NCBI RefSeq assembly: GCF_016405965.1
Contig: NZ_JAEFCD010000007.1
Location: 34,624-98,623 of the forward strand
Origin: Alteromonas sp. IB21
Lineage (GTDB): Bacteria; Pseudomonadota; Gammaproteobacteria; Enterobacterales; Alteromonadaceae
DNA: 64,000 nucleotides
Reading direction: 5' to 3'
The notes under the pieces are model-generated. The model searched no databases. It saw nothing but the letters and a program-made list of their open reading frames with translations, and had not been told where the DNA came from. Made by a program: the position numbers and the translations under genes. Within the stretch, counting starts at the first letter, position 1. Each line of letters opens with the position of its first letter. This document shows positions 8,539 through 18,529 of this stretch, in pieces.

Positions 8539-9512
8539 TTAGATGACTCCTGAATAAAACGCGACATATCGCGGGTCGCGCGGCAGAGTGCATAGCCTAT
8601 GCTTGGCTCTGACGTACTGTGCCCTGCATCGGGTATGATTTGTAACTGGCTTTGTGACCATGCTTTATGGAGAGTTTCCGCCGCTTCCGTTTTACAAATC
8701 ATATCGTAACGACCGTGGATGATTGTGCCGGGAATATGGCTTATTTTACTAATGTTTTCAAGTATATAGTTTTCTTCTAAAAAGCATTTGTTGGAAAGGA
8801 AATGGCATTCCAGTGTGGCCAAGCAGGTAACCAGATGCATAGGGTAGTGGGTGGTGGAGTCACCAACGCCTGGTGGCAGTGAAAGACGTGAAAGACGCTC
8901 TTCCCACTGATACCATCGTTTAAGCGCGGCGTGACGAAGCACATCATTACTTGAACGAACCATTGCACTGTAAAAGTCACAAACGGCTTTTGACGTGACG
9001 GGCGTCGGGACATCTTTGATAAATCTTCGATAGTGTTCGGGAAACAATTGGGCTGCGCAACCGGAAGGTGATAAAAACCAGTCTCTATCTTCTTGCCTTG
9101 CAAGAAAAACGCCGCGAAGAATAAGCCCCGTCACATGAGCGGTGTATTTGAGCGCATACAGCAAGGCTAACGTAGAGCCCCAAGAGCCGCCAAACAAGAG
9201 GAGTTTTGGCACGTGAAGGTGTGTTCGTAAAGCCTCAATATCTTCAACATTTAACCATGTGTCGTTGTTAAGCGTATCTGCAATAGGTGTCGAGCGACCA
9301 CAGCCTCTTTGCTCATAGCCAATTATGCGAAACTTATTACTGTCGAAGAAGCATTTATAATTAGGTGGTAAGCCGGCGCCAGGGCCACCGTGGATAAAGA
9401 GTACGGGGATACCGTCTGGGTTGCCACTTTGTTCAAAGTAAAGCGAGTGCCCATTTCCTACTTCGATAAATCCATTCTCATAGCAGGTAACATCGGGGTA
9501 AAGTCGTTTCAT
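8535..9512 (-). CDS. pip: Proline iminopeptidase
   Basis: An alpha/beta hydrolase of family S33 that removes N-terminal proline from peptides. The 325 residues show the oxyanion motif HGGPGAG, the nucleophile elbow GGSWGS and a late catalytic histidine in DAGHSTSEP. Length fits the usual 310-325 residues. There is no signal peptide, so it acts in the cytoplasm. It is the first gene of a two-gene operon with dtd, joined by a four-base overlap, an arrangement also known from other gammaproteobacteria. Confidence 0.93.
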   Translation of the reverse strand: MKRLYPDVTCYENGFIEVGNGHSLYFEQSGNPDGIPVLFIHGGPGAGLPPNYKCFFDSNKFRIIGYEQRGCGRSTPIADTLNNDTWLNVEDIEALRTHLHVPKLLLFGGSWGSTLALLYALKYTAHVTGLILRGVFLARQEDRDWFLSPSGCAAQLFPEHYRRFIKDVPTPVTSKAVCDFYSAMVRSSNDVLRHAALKRWYQWEERLSRLSLPPGVGDSTTHYPMHLVTCLATLECHFLSNKCFLEENYILENISKISHIPGTIIHGRYDMICKTEAAETLHKAWSQSQLQIIPDAGHSTSEPSIGYALCRATRDMSRFIQESSK

Positions 9513-9700
9513 TTTGTTTCTGCGCGTTGTGTGAGTGCCTGTTTTAGTTTAGTTTATTGTTATACAAACGTTTGCGTGCTGACTGCTTCAACGCTGTTTT
9601 TGCTTAGATATTAAGTGTTAAACACAAAGTGTATACTATAGGACAAATGTCATTACGTGCTAGCTAATCATATTATAGTCATAAATGCGAGGATGTTTAT

Positions 9701-9943
9701 ATGGCGGGTCAAGGTTCGGGCGGTAATGTAATCGCCGCAATTTGTAATTTTTTTATTCCTGGTTTAGGTCATTTGGTTCAAGGTCGAATTTTAGGGGCCT
9801 TGTTTTACTTTGTGGCAGTTGGCGTTTGCTATGCGCTAGCAGCAACGGTTGTGCTTGCTATTGTGTTTTGGCCATTAGGTGCCATCTTACATCTAATCAG
9901 TATTATCAGCGCAGCGCGTTTTAGAGGTGGAGTCACCGCATGA
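9701..9943 (+). CDS. Small inner-membrane protein
   Basis: The 80-residue product is almost entirely hydrophobic, with two membrane helices. The first follows a GxGHLVQGR turn reminiscent of TM2-type small membrane proteins (FFIPGLGHLVQGRILGAL). I do not recognise a named family with certainty. The gene overlaps the next one (DUF2959-type lipoprotein) by four bases (ATGA), so the two are translationally coupled and probably work together. A function is not visible. Confidence 0.75.
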   Translation: MAGQGSGGNVIAAICNFFIPGLGHLVQGRILGALFYFVAVGVCYALAATVVLAIVFWPLGAILHLISIISAARFRGGVTA

Positions 9944-10578
9944 AGTTAATTGCATCGGCATTGGTTGCTATGCTCGCCCTGAGTGGGTGTCAGTCTGCTT
10001 ATTATGCAGCTTGGGAAAAGGTTGGCGTTGAAAAGCGCGACATTTTAGTTGACCGCGTAGAAAACGCAAAAGAGTCTCAGGAAGACGCGCAAGAGCAGTT
10101 TAGTTCAGCCCTTGAAGCGTTTAGCGCAGCTGTTGCATTTGATGGCGGTGAGCTAGAAGACGTCTATGATAGCCTTAACAGTCAGTACGAAGACAGTGTC
10201 GCTGCCTCAGAAGAGGTAACTGCGCGTATTAACAAGGTAGAGAGTGTGGCTGAAGCCTTGTTCGATGAATGGTCAGAAGAGCTAGAAAAATACGAAAATG
10301 CTTCGCTTAAGCGTGATAGCTCAGCAAAGCTTCGTGAAACACAGCGTCGCTATACCTCACTTATGAAAGCGATGCGTAAAGCAGAAAGTAAAATGCCCCC
10401 TGTGCTCAGCGCACTGCAAGACAATGTGTTGTACTTAAAGCACAACCTAAATGCCAGTGCGATTGGCGCACTTCAAGGTGAACTTTCTACGATTGAAAAC
10501 AACGTTGCACAGCTCATAGGTCAAATGAACTCGGCTATAGCAGAGTCTGATGCTTTTATTGCATCAATGAAGAATTAG
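9940..10578 (+). CDS. DUF2959-type lipoprotein
   Basis: This 212-residue protein begins with a lipoprotein signal peptide (lipobox LSGC, Cys near residue 17). The mature part is nearly all helix and coiled coil rich in Glu, Lys and Ala. The motif KVGVEKRDILVDRVENAKES is the hallmark I associate with DUF2959 proteins, which occur in Alteromonas, Shewanella and Vibrio and have no established function. Start ATG overlaps the end of the small membrane protein gene. A terminator follows. Confidence 0.85.
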   Translation: MKLIASALVAMLALSGCQSAYYAAWEKVGVEKRDILVDRVENAKESQEDAQEQFSSALEAFSAAVAFDGGELEDVYDSLNSQYEDSVAASEEVTARINKVESVAEALFDEWSEELEKYENASLKRDSSAKLRETQRRYTSLMKAMRKAESKMPPVLSALQDNVLYLKHNLNASAIGALQGELSTIENNVAQLIGQMNSAIAESDAFIASMKN

Positions 10579-10595
10579 CTGTTAGCAGTGAATTG

Positions 10596-10623
10596 AAAAG
10601 AGGGAGCAATAGCTCCCTTTTTT
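10596..10623 (+). terminator. Terminator of the DUF2959 operon
   Basis: AAAAGAGGGAGC, a four-base loop, and GCTCCCTTTTTT form a hairpin with a T run 18 bases after the lipoprotein stop. On the minus strand its A run gives U residues too, so it may act in both directions. Confidence 0.9.
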
Positions 10624-10683
10624 GCAACCAAGGCGCACTGCTCATCGCCTTGTGTTTGTTTTAACGTGTTGAAAACATGTTTG

Positions 10684-11568
10684 CTACTCTGTTGGAACTT
10701 TGCGAGGCGCGTTCTCTGCTTTCTTGTTTTCAAAGGCTTCACCTAAACTGCAGGTGAACTCTGCGCCAAATAACACGATTATCCATGATAGATATACCCA
10801 CAAAAAGAGAATGGGAACCACCGCTAGCGCGCCGTAAATGAGCTCATAGGATGGAAAGTTTGTGACGTAGAGTGCAAAGCCAGACTTCGTTATCTCAAAA
10901 GCGATAGTGGCAACAATAGCGCCCACAAAAGCATGTCGCGCATAAACTCGTCTGTTTGGGACAACCATGTACAAAATTGCAAAAGCCAGGAGGGCAGCGC
11001 CGCTAGGCACGAGACTTAATAAAAACGTTCCTAGCCCTGGTGTGTATTCTTCGGTAAATGCCGCGAGACCGGTTAAATACGAACTAACTACCACGCTTGA
11101 GCCAATAAGCATGGGGCCAAGGGTGATTACCATCCAATATATAGCGAAGGTATACACGATGGGCCTGTCACTTTGTGTGCGCCAAATTCTATTAAGCGTT
11201 TTGTCTACGTTTGAGATGAGCATGAGCGCAACGACTAAAAGCGACAAAATACCAATGGCGCTCATTTGAGAGGCATTTCCTACAAAGTCGGTCATGTATT
11301 TGTGGACTACATCGCTGGCAGTCGGTACGAAATTGCTAAAAACAAAGTGCTCAAGTTTACTTCGCACAGACGCAAAAGCGGGAAACGCAGACATGATGGT
11401 AAAGGTCACCATAATAAACGGCACCAAAGATAACAAAGTTACATAAGCCAAATGTCCTGCAGAGATAGTTATATTATCTTCTTTGCAGCGTTTTATGAAA
11501 ATGCTGAAAAGATCTCTCATCTGAGGGGTAACATTGTTATATAAGGTTTTAACCTTGTCTAAATCCAC
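10684..11568 (-). CDS. YihY/BrkB-family inner-membrane protein
   Basis: The 294-residue product has about six membrane helices and the family hallmarks: SAGHLAYVTLLSLVPF near the first helix and LFLWVYLSWIIVLFGAEF near the end. The family was once called ribonuclease BN, a name now assigned to a different protein; its real role is not settled. In E. coli yihY lies next to dtd, and here it is also close to dtd, two transcription units away. Shine-Dalgarno AGGAGAAG lies upstream of the ATG at 11568. Confidence 0.9.
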   Translation of the reverse strand: MDLDKVKTLYNNVTPQMRDLFSIFIKRCKEDNITISAGHLAYVTLLSLVPFIMVTFTIMSAFPAFASVRSKLEHFVFSNFVPTASDVVHKYMTDFVGNASQMSAIGILSLLVVALMLISNVDKTLNRIWRTQSDRPIVYTFAIYWMVITLGPMLIGSSVVVSSYLTGLAAFTEEYTPGLGTFLLSLVPSGAALLAFAILYMVVPNRRVYARHAFVGAIVATIAFEITKSGFALYVTNFPSYELIYGALAVVPILFLWVYLSWIIVLFGAEFTCSLGEAFENKKAENAPRKVPTE

Positions 11569-11714
11569 TCAACTTCTCCTGACGATACCTTATAAAGATA
11601 GAGTATGTTGGGGCTCCATTTTGAAACCCATGGGTATCGATAGTTCATGACTTGTTATTTGAGATGGTAACTGGGGGCAGCCTCGCTGGCAAAAGTTTAA
11701 TATAAACTTTATAC

Positions 11715-11738
11715 AAAAAAGGCGCATTAGCTGCGCCT
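11715..11738 (-). terminator. Terminator of metF
   Basis: Read on the minus strand, GGCGCAGCTAATGCGCC is followed by TTTTTTG, about 50 bases after the metF stop. A hairpin in this place also argues against the 64-codon open frame that spans it. Confidence 0.85.
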
Positions 11739-11789
11739 TCTCGTCTGAATGTTTCGTCCACTCAAGGTGACTATCTATGCGCATCGGTT

Positions 11790-12680
<891 letters not shown>

Positions 12681-12706
12681 TTATTCTCTCAAAAGTATGT
12701 TCTTAT

Positions 12707-12758
12707 GGACGTTTAGACGTCTAAATTAAAGAATATATGTCTAGACGTCAAGAGGTTT
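12707..12758. promoter_or_regulatory. MetJ operator region between metF and metJ
   Basis: The MetJ consensus box is AGACGTCT in tandem 8-bp steps. Here a perfect AGACGTCT at 12715-12722 adjoins GGACGTTT (12707-12714), and AGACGTCA at 12743-12750 adjoins AGAGGTTT (12751-12758). Two box pairs in the short divergent metF/metJ region fit repression of both genes, including metJ autoregulation. Confidence 0.9.
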
Positions 12759-12837
12759 ACACTGCTCAATTGACCTTTTCGTGAACTTGTTTAGAATTTC
12801 TGTTCATAATATAAAAAGAGTAGACCGAGTTAGCATA

Positions 12838-13170
12838 ATGGCAGAATGGAATGGCAAATATATTCACCCCTACGCAGAGCATGGCAAAAAAAGCGAACAA
12901 GTAAAGAAAGTCACTGTCTCTATCCCGATTAATGTACTCAAAGCACTGACTGATGAGCGCACCCGCCGTCAAATAAACAATTTGCGTCACGCGACTAATT
13001 CGGAGTTACTTTGCGAAGCGTTTTTACATGCGTTTACTGGGCAGCCGTTGCCAAACGATGATGACTTGCGTAAAGACAATCCTAATCGTGTCCCGGCAGA
13101 AGCTAGACGTATTATGGAAGAGATGGGGATTGACCCAAGTTTCGAGAACAACGTAACCGAAGACGACTAA
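12838..13170 (+). CDS. metJ: Methionine repressor MetJ
   Basis: MetJ is a ribbon-helix-helix repressor that uses S-adenosylmethionine as co-repressor. From the ATG at 12838 the product is 110 residues and begins [18 protein letters not shown], nearly the canonical start; the upstream in-frame GTG at 12781 would add 19 non-conserved residues. The DNA-contacting strand [13 protein letters not shown] and the block [20 protein letters not shown] are highly conserved. The C-terminus is slightly longer than the 105-residue E. coli protein, with an acidic tail. Confidence 0.96.
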   Translation: MAEWNGKYIHPYAEHGKKSEQVKKVTVSIPINVLKALTDERTRRQINNLRHATNSELLCEAFLHAFTGQPLPNDDDLRKDNPNRVPAEARRIMEEMGIDPSFENNVTEDD

Positions 13171-13193
13171 TCGTTACCTTCTAATTAAAATAT

Positions 13194-13246
13194 AAAAAGC
13201 GGCGCCCTTACTGTGAAATGATTTCGCAATAAAGGCGCCGCTTTTT
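13194..13246. terminator. Bidirectional terminator between metJ and malic enzyme
   Basis: AAAAAGCGGCGCC at the left and GGCGCCGCTTTTT at the right form a 13-bp perfect stem around a 27-base insert. Both strands end in a T run, so it can serve metJ and the convergent malic enzyme gene. Confidence 0.9.
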
Positions 13247-13328
13247 GCTGCGTGTTATATCAGCAATTTACAGCCTGTGTTGAGAAGCTAAAACCTGCGC
13301 TTAGCAACCTTAGCAAAAGTTTATATTT

Positions 13329-14564
13329 TTATTCGCTTGCGCTCTCAGGCAAACGTGCCACACCAGACGCTATTGCTGCTTTAGAAACCGCAGTTGCAAT
13401 GCGTTCACAAAGGCGAGGGTCCATCGGCTTCGGAATAATGTACTCTTTTCCAAACGTCAAGCTGTCGCTTTTGCTTGCCGCTAATACTTCCTCGGGAACA
13501 GGCTCTTTGGTAATACTGCGAAGGGCTTCTACGGCCGCCACTTTCATTTCATCGTTAATTGCCGTTGCGCGAACATCCAATGCGCCTCGGAAAATAAACG
13601 GGAAGCATAAAACATTATTCACCTGATTCGGATAGTCAGAGCGACCTGTGGCCATGATAAGGTCCTTGCGTACTTCATGAGCCAGTTCTGGTTTTATCTC
13701 GGGATCTGGGTTTGAACAGGCAAATACTATCGGGTTTTCAGCCATTAGCGCCAGTGTTTCTGGTGGCAAAACATCTGGACCTGATACGCCAACAAAAATA
13801 TCTGCACCTTCCATTACGTCTTCTAGCGTCCGTTTATCCGTATTGTTCGCAAAGAGCTTTTTGTGTTCGGTTAAATCTTCGCGGCGGGTATGAATAACGC
13901 CTTTTCTGTCTAGCATGTAGATACGCTCGCGCTGAGCACCACATTTAATAAGCAGCTCCATACATGCGACCGCGGCTGCCCCTGCACCCATACATACAAT
14001 TTTAGCGCTCTCGATATTTTTACCCTGAATCTCCAGTGCGTTAAGCATACCTGCTGCGGTTACAATAGCTGTACCGTGCTGATCGTCATGAAACACCGGG
14101 ATTTTGCAACGCTTGATGAGTTCTTGCTCAATTTCAAAACACTCTGGCGCTTTAATATCTTCCAAGTTAATTCCACCGAAGGTGTCAGCAATGTTGGCCA
14201 CAGTATTAATAAACTCTTCTGTAGTGCGATGCTTTACTTCAATGTCGATAGCATCAATCCCAGCAAAGCGCTTGAACAGTAGGGCTTTACCTTCCATTAC
14301 CGGTTTAGATGCCAGCGGGCCAAGATTACCCAAGCCTAAAATAGCGGTGCCATTACTAATAACAGCAACGAGGTTACCTTTACCCGTATATTTATAGGCG
14401 TTGTCTGCATCTTCAGCTATTTCTCTTACAGGCTCTGCTACACCGGGGCTGTAGGCTAAGGCAAGATCATCGACACTATCGGCCGGTTTGGACAGCTCTA
14501 CGCGGATTTTTCCCGGGGTGGGCTTAGCGTGGTAATCAAGTGCGCGTTGTCTAAAATCTGACAT
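13329..14564 (-). CDS. Malic enzyme (malate dehydrogenase, decarboxylating)
   Basis: The enzyme oxidatively decarboxylates malate to pyruvate and produces NAD(P)H. The 411-residue product has the short bacterial architecture without the phosphotransacetylase-like C-terminal domain of E. coli MaeB. The N-terminal domain shows YSPGVAEPV, NLEDIKAPECFEIE and the metal/substrate segment PVFHDDQHGTAI; the Rossmann domain follows with VCMGAGAAAVA. Cofactor preference cannot be read reliably. It appears monocistronic. Confidence 0.93.
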   Translation of the reverse strand: MSDFRQRALDYHAKPTPGKIRVELSKPADSVDDLALAYSPGVAEPVREIAEDADNAYKYTGKGNLVAVISNGTAILGLGNLGPLASKPVMEGKALLFKRFAGIDAIDIEVKHRTTEEFINTVANIADTFGGINLEDIKAPECFEIEQELIKRCKIPVFHDDQHGTAIVTAAGMLNALEIQGKNIESAKIVCMGAGAAAVACMELLIKCGAQRERIYMLDRKGVIHTRREDLTEHKKLFANNTDKRTLEDVMEGADIFVGVSGPDVLPPETLALMAENPIVFACSNPDPEIKPELAHEVRKDLIMATGRSDYPNQVNNVLCFPFIFRGALDVRATAINDEMKVAAVEALRSITKEPVPEEVLAASKSDSLTFGKEYIIPKPMDPRLCERIATAVSKAAIASGVARLPESASE

Positions 14565-15143
14565 GTAAAATGGTATCCTTGAATGTAGGGTTCATCGGTG
14601 TTTTGCCCACGTTCTGTCGCTATTTTATTATTGTTGTCGGTATAGATAAATTAACGTGAGCGCAATGCAACCAAGCAGTTAAAAAACGTCTTAAAGTTAA
14701 TTGCTAGCGCCAGAGTTAGTACTGAACGATTTGTATCGTACCAAAAAGCGCCAACAGGCTAATATGAGCTGTTATTCACAGTATTAATACTCACTATTGT
14801 TGGGCCGTTGGCAACTCTAACACAGCCAATCACTGTGTACATATCTGATCAGAATTCTCATTTACCAATGTAGGTGAGGCGTACTAATTAGACCAGTAAA
14901 ATACCGCTATAATTGTCATTCATATTATTTATTTTGATGTCTCATTTCATTCGGTTGATCTATTGTATACGTTGGTGTTTTAACATGGCTTTGGTGAATG
15001 CGACTTAGAAGCGCGGTCATCTTAACGGTATCCAAGTATTCCCGATTATCCATCGTGAAAGCCATAAGTCTTCTTTAAGCGTCCAGGTTGTCTGTTAACA
15101 TGACTCAAAGAATGTATGCGAATGTGGCACTGAGAGCTAATAA
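14565..15143. other. 580-bp intergenic region without a gene
   Basis: No coding frame of credible length or character was found. It must contain the malic enzyme promoter. A short inverted repeat (ACACAG at 14820-14825 and CTGTGT at 14833-14838) is the only clear structure seen. Confidence 0.6.
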
Positions 15144-15461
15144 ATGACAGAAAGAAAATTAATCACCGTTCTTACCGAGGTTTGTGAGACGGCGAAGCAG
15201 GAGGATAATGGCTTTGTTTGGTTAACTCATAACGGCCATTGGAGAACGCCACAGGTAGTGGCTGTGTTCAAGACTGAGCACGACAGAAAAAAAGCGCTAA
15301 GTAGCGGATGGGATACCTGGTTCATCAACCAAGTGAATATTGCTTTAGACTCAGTTAAGTCGGTGGCACGTGTCATTGATTTTGAAAGTGAAGAGGCGTG
15401 TAACAAAAGTAGTAATGGGGACTGGGAACAATATTTGTCGAAACGAACTCGTTTTCATTAA
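15144..15461 (+). CDS. Hypothetical protein, 105 residues
   Basis: A soluble, charged protein with no signal peptide or membrane helix. It is rich in Trp (WLTHNGHW, GWDTWF, GDWEQY) and holds no motif I recognise. The long open frame and the flanking structures (long upstream spacer and a terminator 120 bases downstream) favour a real gene, but no function can be offered. It converges on rpmE. Confidence 0.6.
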   Translation: MTERKLITVLTEVCETAKQEDNGFVWLTHNGHWRTPQVVAVFKTEHDRKKALSSGWDTWFINQVNIALDSVKSVARVIDFESEEACNKSSNGDWEQYLSKRTRFH

Positions 15462-15583
15462 TATGCAAGTGAACGAACTATGTACCTACTGTACCCGCTT
15501 TCGCTTTATCACAAGTACATAAAATGTGGGAACCGTGAGCGTGAATGCATTTATACGAGCAAAATAGACGTAATTTGAGCAAT

Positions 15584-15609
15584 AAAAAAGCGCCATGGAG
15601 GCGCTTTTT
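15584..15609. terminator. Bidirectional terminator at the 3' end of rpmE
   Basis: AAAAAAGCGCC, a five-base loop, and GGCGCTTTTT form a compact hairpin with T runs on both strands, 17 bases past the rpmE stop; it may also serve the converging hypothetical gene. Confidence 0.9.
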
Positions 15610-15626
15610 CGAACTCGATATCAGGC

Positions 15627-15839
15627 TTACTTTTTGCCCAATGCACCGAAACGCTTCTTGAAGCGGTCAACACGACCACCAGTATCAACGTTACGTTGCT
15701 TACCAGTGTAGAAAGGGTGACATGAAGAACATACGTCTAGGTTGATGTCTTTACCAAGCGTAGAACGAATGTTCATTACGTTACCACATGAGCAAGTTGC
15801 TGTGATTTCTTCGTATTTAGGGTGGATATCTTGTTTCAT
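15627..15839 (-). CDS. rpmE: 50S ribosomal protein L31
   Basis: L31 binds at the 50S central protuberance and bridges to the 30S subunit. The 70-residue product starts [16 protein letters not shown] and carries four cysteines (CSC and CSSC pairs), the zinc-binding C+ form; a zinc-free paralogue, if present, is elsewhere. The strand is opposite to priA, the usual neighbour in gammaproteobacteria. Confidence 0.97.
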   Translation of the reverse strand: MKQDIHPKYEEITATCSCGNVMNIRSTLGKDINLDVCSSCHPFYTGKQRNVDTGGRVDRFKKRFGALGKK

Positions 15840-16191
15840 TGGGTTACCTCACATAATAAGGCCGTATCGCTATACAACCCGAAGTCGCACACCATACGTT
15901 ACTTAATTCAAATGATAAGTCGTTCAAAGAACAGCCTATCGCAAAAAGAGCGGCGTATAATAAAGGATGGGAGGGGCTTGATCAAGCGGTTTTTGATTAC
16001 TTGCTAAACAAGGGCGCTGCACAAGAACGCTAACCAAAAAAACATTCCTTTTATGCTTAACAGTAAAGTATGTTTAAATATTTAGCTTTCAGGGCTAACG
16101 TACAGCTAGTACCACTTAATAGTGTATGTTCGCTACACAAGCAGTCTCAATGAGCGCTGTGAGAGTATTCAAATAAGGTAGAACGTTCGCA
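15840..16191. other. Divergent rpmE-priA intergenic region
   Basis: About 350 bases carry promoters for the two divergent genes. The AT-rich stretch shows no credible gene or strong hairpin. Confidence 0.6.
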
Positions 16192-18381
16192 ATGGCCTTT
16201 ATCCAAGTTGCCGTGCCTGTGCCACTGCGCCAACTTTTCACATATACCCACGATAACGCACTCAGTGCGGGTGTGCGAGTAGTTGTGCCTTTTGGCCCAC
16301 GCAAACTGGTGGGCGTAGTCGTTGAAACGCTACAGAAATCACAAAACGAAATTGAAAATAGCAACAAGCTTAAGGCCATCGAATCAGTATTAGATGATGA
16401 CCCCATTATTGATGATGTACTGCTGAAAATGGCACAGTGGCTGTGGCAGTATTATCACCATGCGCCGGGTGAAGTATTACACGCTATGCTGCCGGTCTTA
16501 TTGCGTAAAGGCGAGTCCGCATCGCCTGTCCCTCAGGATATGCTGAGGCTAACCAATGAAGGTAAAACTACTGCCGCTGATACTTTGTCCCGCGCGCCTA
16601 AACAGAAGGCATGTTTTACTGCTTTATCAAGCTGTGACATACCCGCGTCGCAAGCACGTAAACAATTTGGTGCCCCTGCAGTTAAATCCTTGATAGAAAA
16701 GTCTCTTGTTAAAATAGAAGAAGTCACACCAGAATTGAAAGTGGGTGGTTGGCTCTCTACTTTAGCGCTTTCTGAAAAACCGGTTCCCGCTACCGAGCAA
16801 TCGGTCGCTATCGCGGCGCTAAATCGTCAGCACGGCAAGTTCGCAGTGAGCTTATTGGAGGGGGTGACTGGAAGCGGTAAAACAGAAGTATATCTGCAAG
16901 CTATTGAGCCTTTACTGCGCGAAGGGAAACAAGTGCTTATACTCGTGCCTGAAATTGGCTTAACGCCACAGACCGTATCTCGGTTTGAAAAGCGATTCGC
17001 CATAACAGTGGGTGTTTTACATTCTCAACTTTCTGATAAAGATCGACTGCACGTGTGGCAGCGAGCCAAGGCTGGTGAACTCGGTATCATCATAGGTACA
17101 CGTTCGGCCATTTTTACTCCGCTAAATAACCCCGGCATGTTGATTGTGGATGAAGAGCATGATGAGTCGTTCAAGCAGCAAGATGGCTTGCGTTATCACG
17201 CGCGAGATCTTGCGGCCATGCGCGCTAAGCAGCACAATATTCCTCTTTTATTAGGCAGCGCCACTCCCGCGCTTGAAACGCTAAATAACGCATTAACTGG
17301 TCGCTATGCGCACTTGCAGTTGACCAAGCGCGCTGGTGGAGCGAGAAGTACTCACCAGCACGTTTTAGATGCCCGGGATCAACCGATTCATTATGGTATT
17401 TCGCAAGGCCTGTTAACCATCATGCGTCAACACATAAGCGCAGGTAATCAGGTATTGGTATTTGTGAATCGCAGGGGCTATGCGCCAGCACTGCTTTGTC
17501 ATCACTGCGGTGAAACCGTAATGTGCAAACGCTGTGATCGCCCGTATACCGTTCATAAAGCGCAAAACCGATTACAATGTCACCACTGCGGCGGTATGCG
17601 TTCGATGCCGTCGAACTGCGAGGCGTGTCACCATCCTGAGCTTGTAACAGCAGGAACTGGAACAGAGCAGGTTGAACAAGGCCTTTCAAACCTATTTCCT
17701 GGCGTTAAACAAGTGCGCATCGATAGCGACACCGTGCGGGGAAAAGACAAGCTTCACCAAACTCTTGATGCAATAAACCGGCAAGAGTATCAGCTTTTGG
17801 TCGGCACTCAGATTTTGTCAAAAGGCCATCATTTTCCACATGTGACATTAGTCGCGGTTTTAGACTGCGATGGCGCTTTGTTTAGTGCTGATTTTAGAGC
17901 GCCAGAAAAGCTTGCTCAGCTTGTTACGCAGCTTGCGGGAAGGGCAGGGCGCGCAAGTAAACCGGGTGAAATGTGGCTGCAAACCCTAAATCCTCAACAT
18001 CCGCTGTTACAAGACTTGGTGCACAATGGCTATGGGCATTTTGCCAGGCATGCACTTATGGAGCGAAAAGCGGCAGGGCTTCCTCCCTTTACGAGTCAAT
18101 TTGTTGTTCGTGCTGAAGCTAGCGACAGCAGCTTGGCTTATCACTTCTTGCGAGAATGCAAACAGGTGTTTAATCAACAGCACGCCGTTGAAATAAACGG
18201 TCCGTTCCCTTGTTTGATTGAAAAGCGACAAGGCAGATTTCGATTTATGCTGGTTTGCAGTCATCAAAAGCGTGGGCCGCTTCACAATGCGCTACGTTTA
18301 GCACTGCCATTTTTACAGGCATTACCCCAAGCAATGAAAGTAAGATGGTCGATAGATATTGATCCTACCGATTTCAGTTAG
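16192..18381 (+). CDS. priA: Primosomal replication restart helicase PriA
   Basis: PriA recognises abandoned replication forks and starts reloading of DnaB. The 729 residues match the family (732 in E. coli). The N-terminal 3'-DNA-end binding domain comes first, followed by helicase motif I GVTGSGKTE (about residues 225-233), the DEEH box, motif III GSATPALE, a Zn-binding insertion with CHHCGETVMCKRC and CHHCGG...CEACHH cysteine pairs, and motif VI QLAGRAGR. The ATG at 16192 agrees with the usual N-terminus (MAFIQVAVPVPL). Confidence 0.97.
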   Translation: MAFIQVAVPVPLRQLFTYTHDNALSAGVRVVVPFGPRKLVGVVVETLQKSQNEIENSNKLKAIESVLDDDPIIDDVLLKMAQWLWQYYHHAPGEVLHAMLPVLLRKGESASPVPQDMLRLTNEGKTTAADTLSRAPKQKACFTALSSCDIPASQARKQFGAPAVKSLIEKSLVKIEEVTPELKVGGWLSTLALSEKPVPATEQSVAIAALNRQHGKFAVSLLEGVTGSGKTEVYLQAIEPLLREGKQVLILVPEIGLTPQTVSRFEKRFAITVGVLHSQLSDKDRLHVWQRAKAGELGIIIGTRSAIFTPLNNPGMLIVDEEHDESFKQQDGLRYHARDLAAMRAKQHNIPLLLGSATPALETLNNALTGRYAHLQLTKRAGGARSTHQHVLDARDQPIHYGISQGLLTIMRQHISAGNQVLVFVNRRGYAPALLCHHCGETVMCKRCDRPYTVHKAQNRLQCHHCGGMRSMPSNCEACHHPELVTAGTGTEQVEQGLSNLFPGVKQVRIDSDTVRGKDKLHQTLDAINRQEYQLLVGTQILSKGHHFPHVTLVAVLDCDGALFSADFRAPEKLAQLVTQLAGRAGRASKPGEMWLQTLNPQHPLLQDLVHNGYGHFARHALMERKAAGLPPFTSQFVVRAEASDSSLAYHFLRECKQVFNQQHAVEINGPFPCLIEKRQGRFRFMLVCSHQKRGPLHNALRLALPFLQALPQAMKVRWSIDIDPTDFS

Positions 18382-18442
18382 CTTGTTGCGATGCAATACG
18401 TTAAAATTTCTGCTTAATGGAAGGTGTGGTAAGCACTTTCTT

Positions 18443-18474
18443 TAGCCAAATTTGAACCTTAGCCAAATTTGAAC
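18443..18474. repeat. 15-bp direct repeat upstream of ftsN
   Basis: TAGCCAAATTTGAAC occurs at 18443-18457 and again at 18460-18474, separated by two bases, so the copies are 17 bases apart. It lies 56 bases before ftsN; a regulatory role or simple slippage duplication are both possible. Confidence 0.85.
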
Positions 18475-18529
18475 TACGACGTTTCCTTACGAATACGAAC
18501 AACGATAACAAGTAGGAATATAGCCAACT

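Noticed and set aside
11590..11784. 64-codon open frame on the minus strand after metF
   Set aside because: It spans the strong metF terminator hairpin, has no Shine-Dalgarno and no protein-like pattern.
12781..12837. N-terminal extension of MetJ from the GTG at 12781
   Set aside because: The extra 19 residues are not part of MetJ, and ATG 12838 gives the canonical MAEW start.
14820..14838. ACACAG/CTGTGT inverted repeat as an operator
   Set aside because: Six-base arms in a 580-base spacer are not beyond chance and have no clear relation to a start.
15822..16007. 61-codon open frame on the plus strand upstream of priA
   Set aside because: It overlaps the 5' end of rpmE on the other strand, has no Shine-Dalgarno and is not protein-like.
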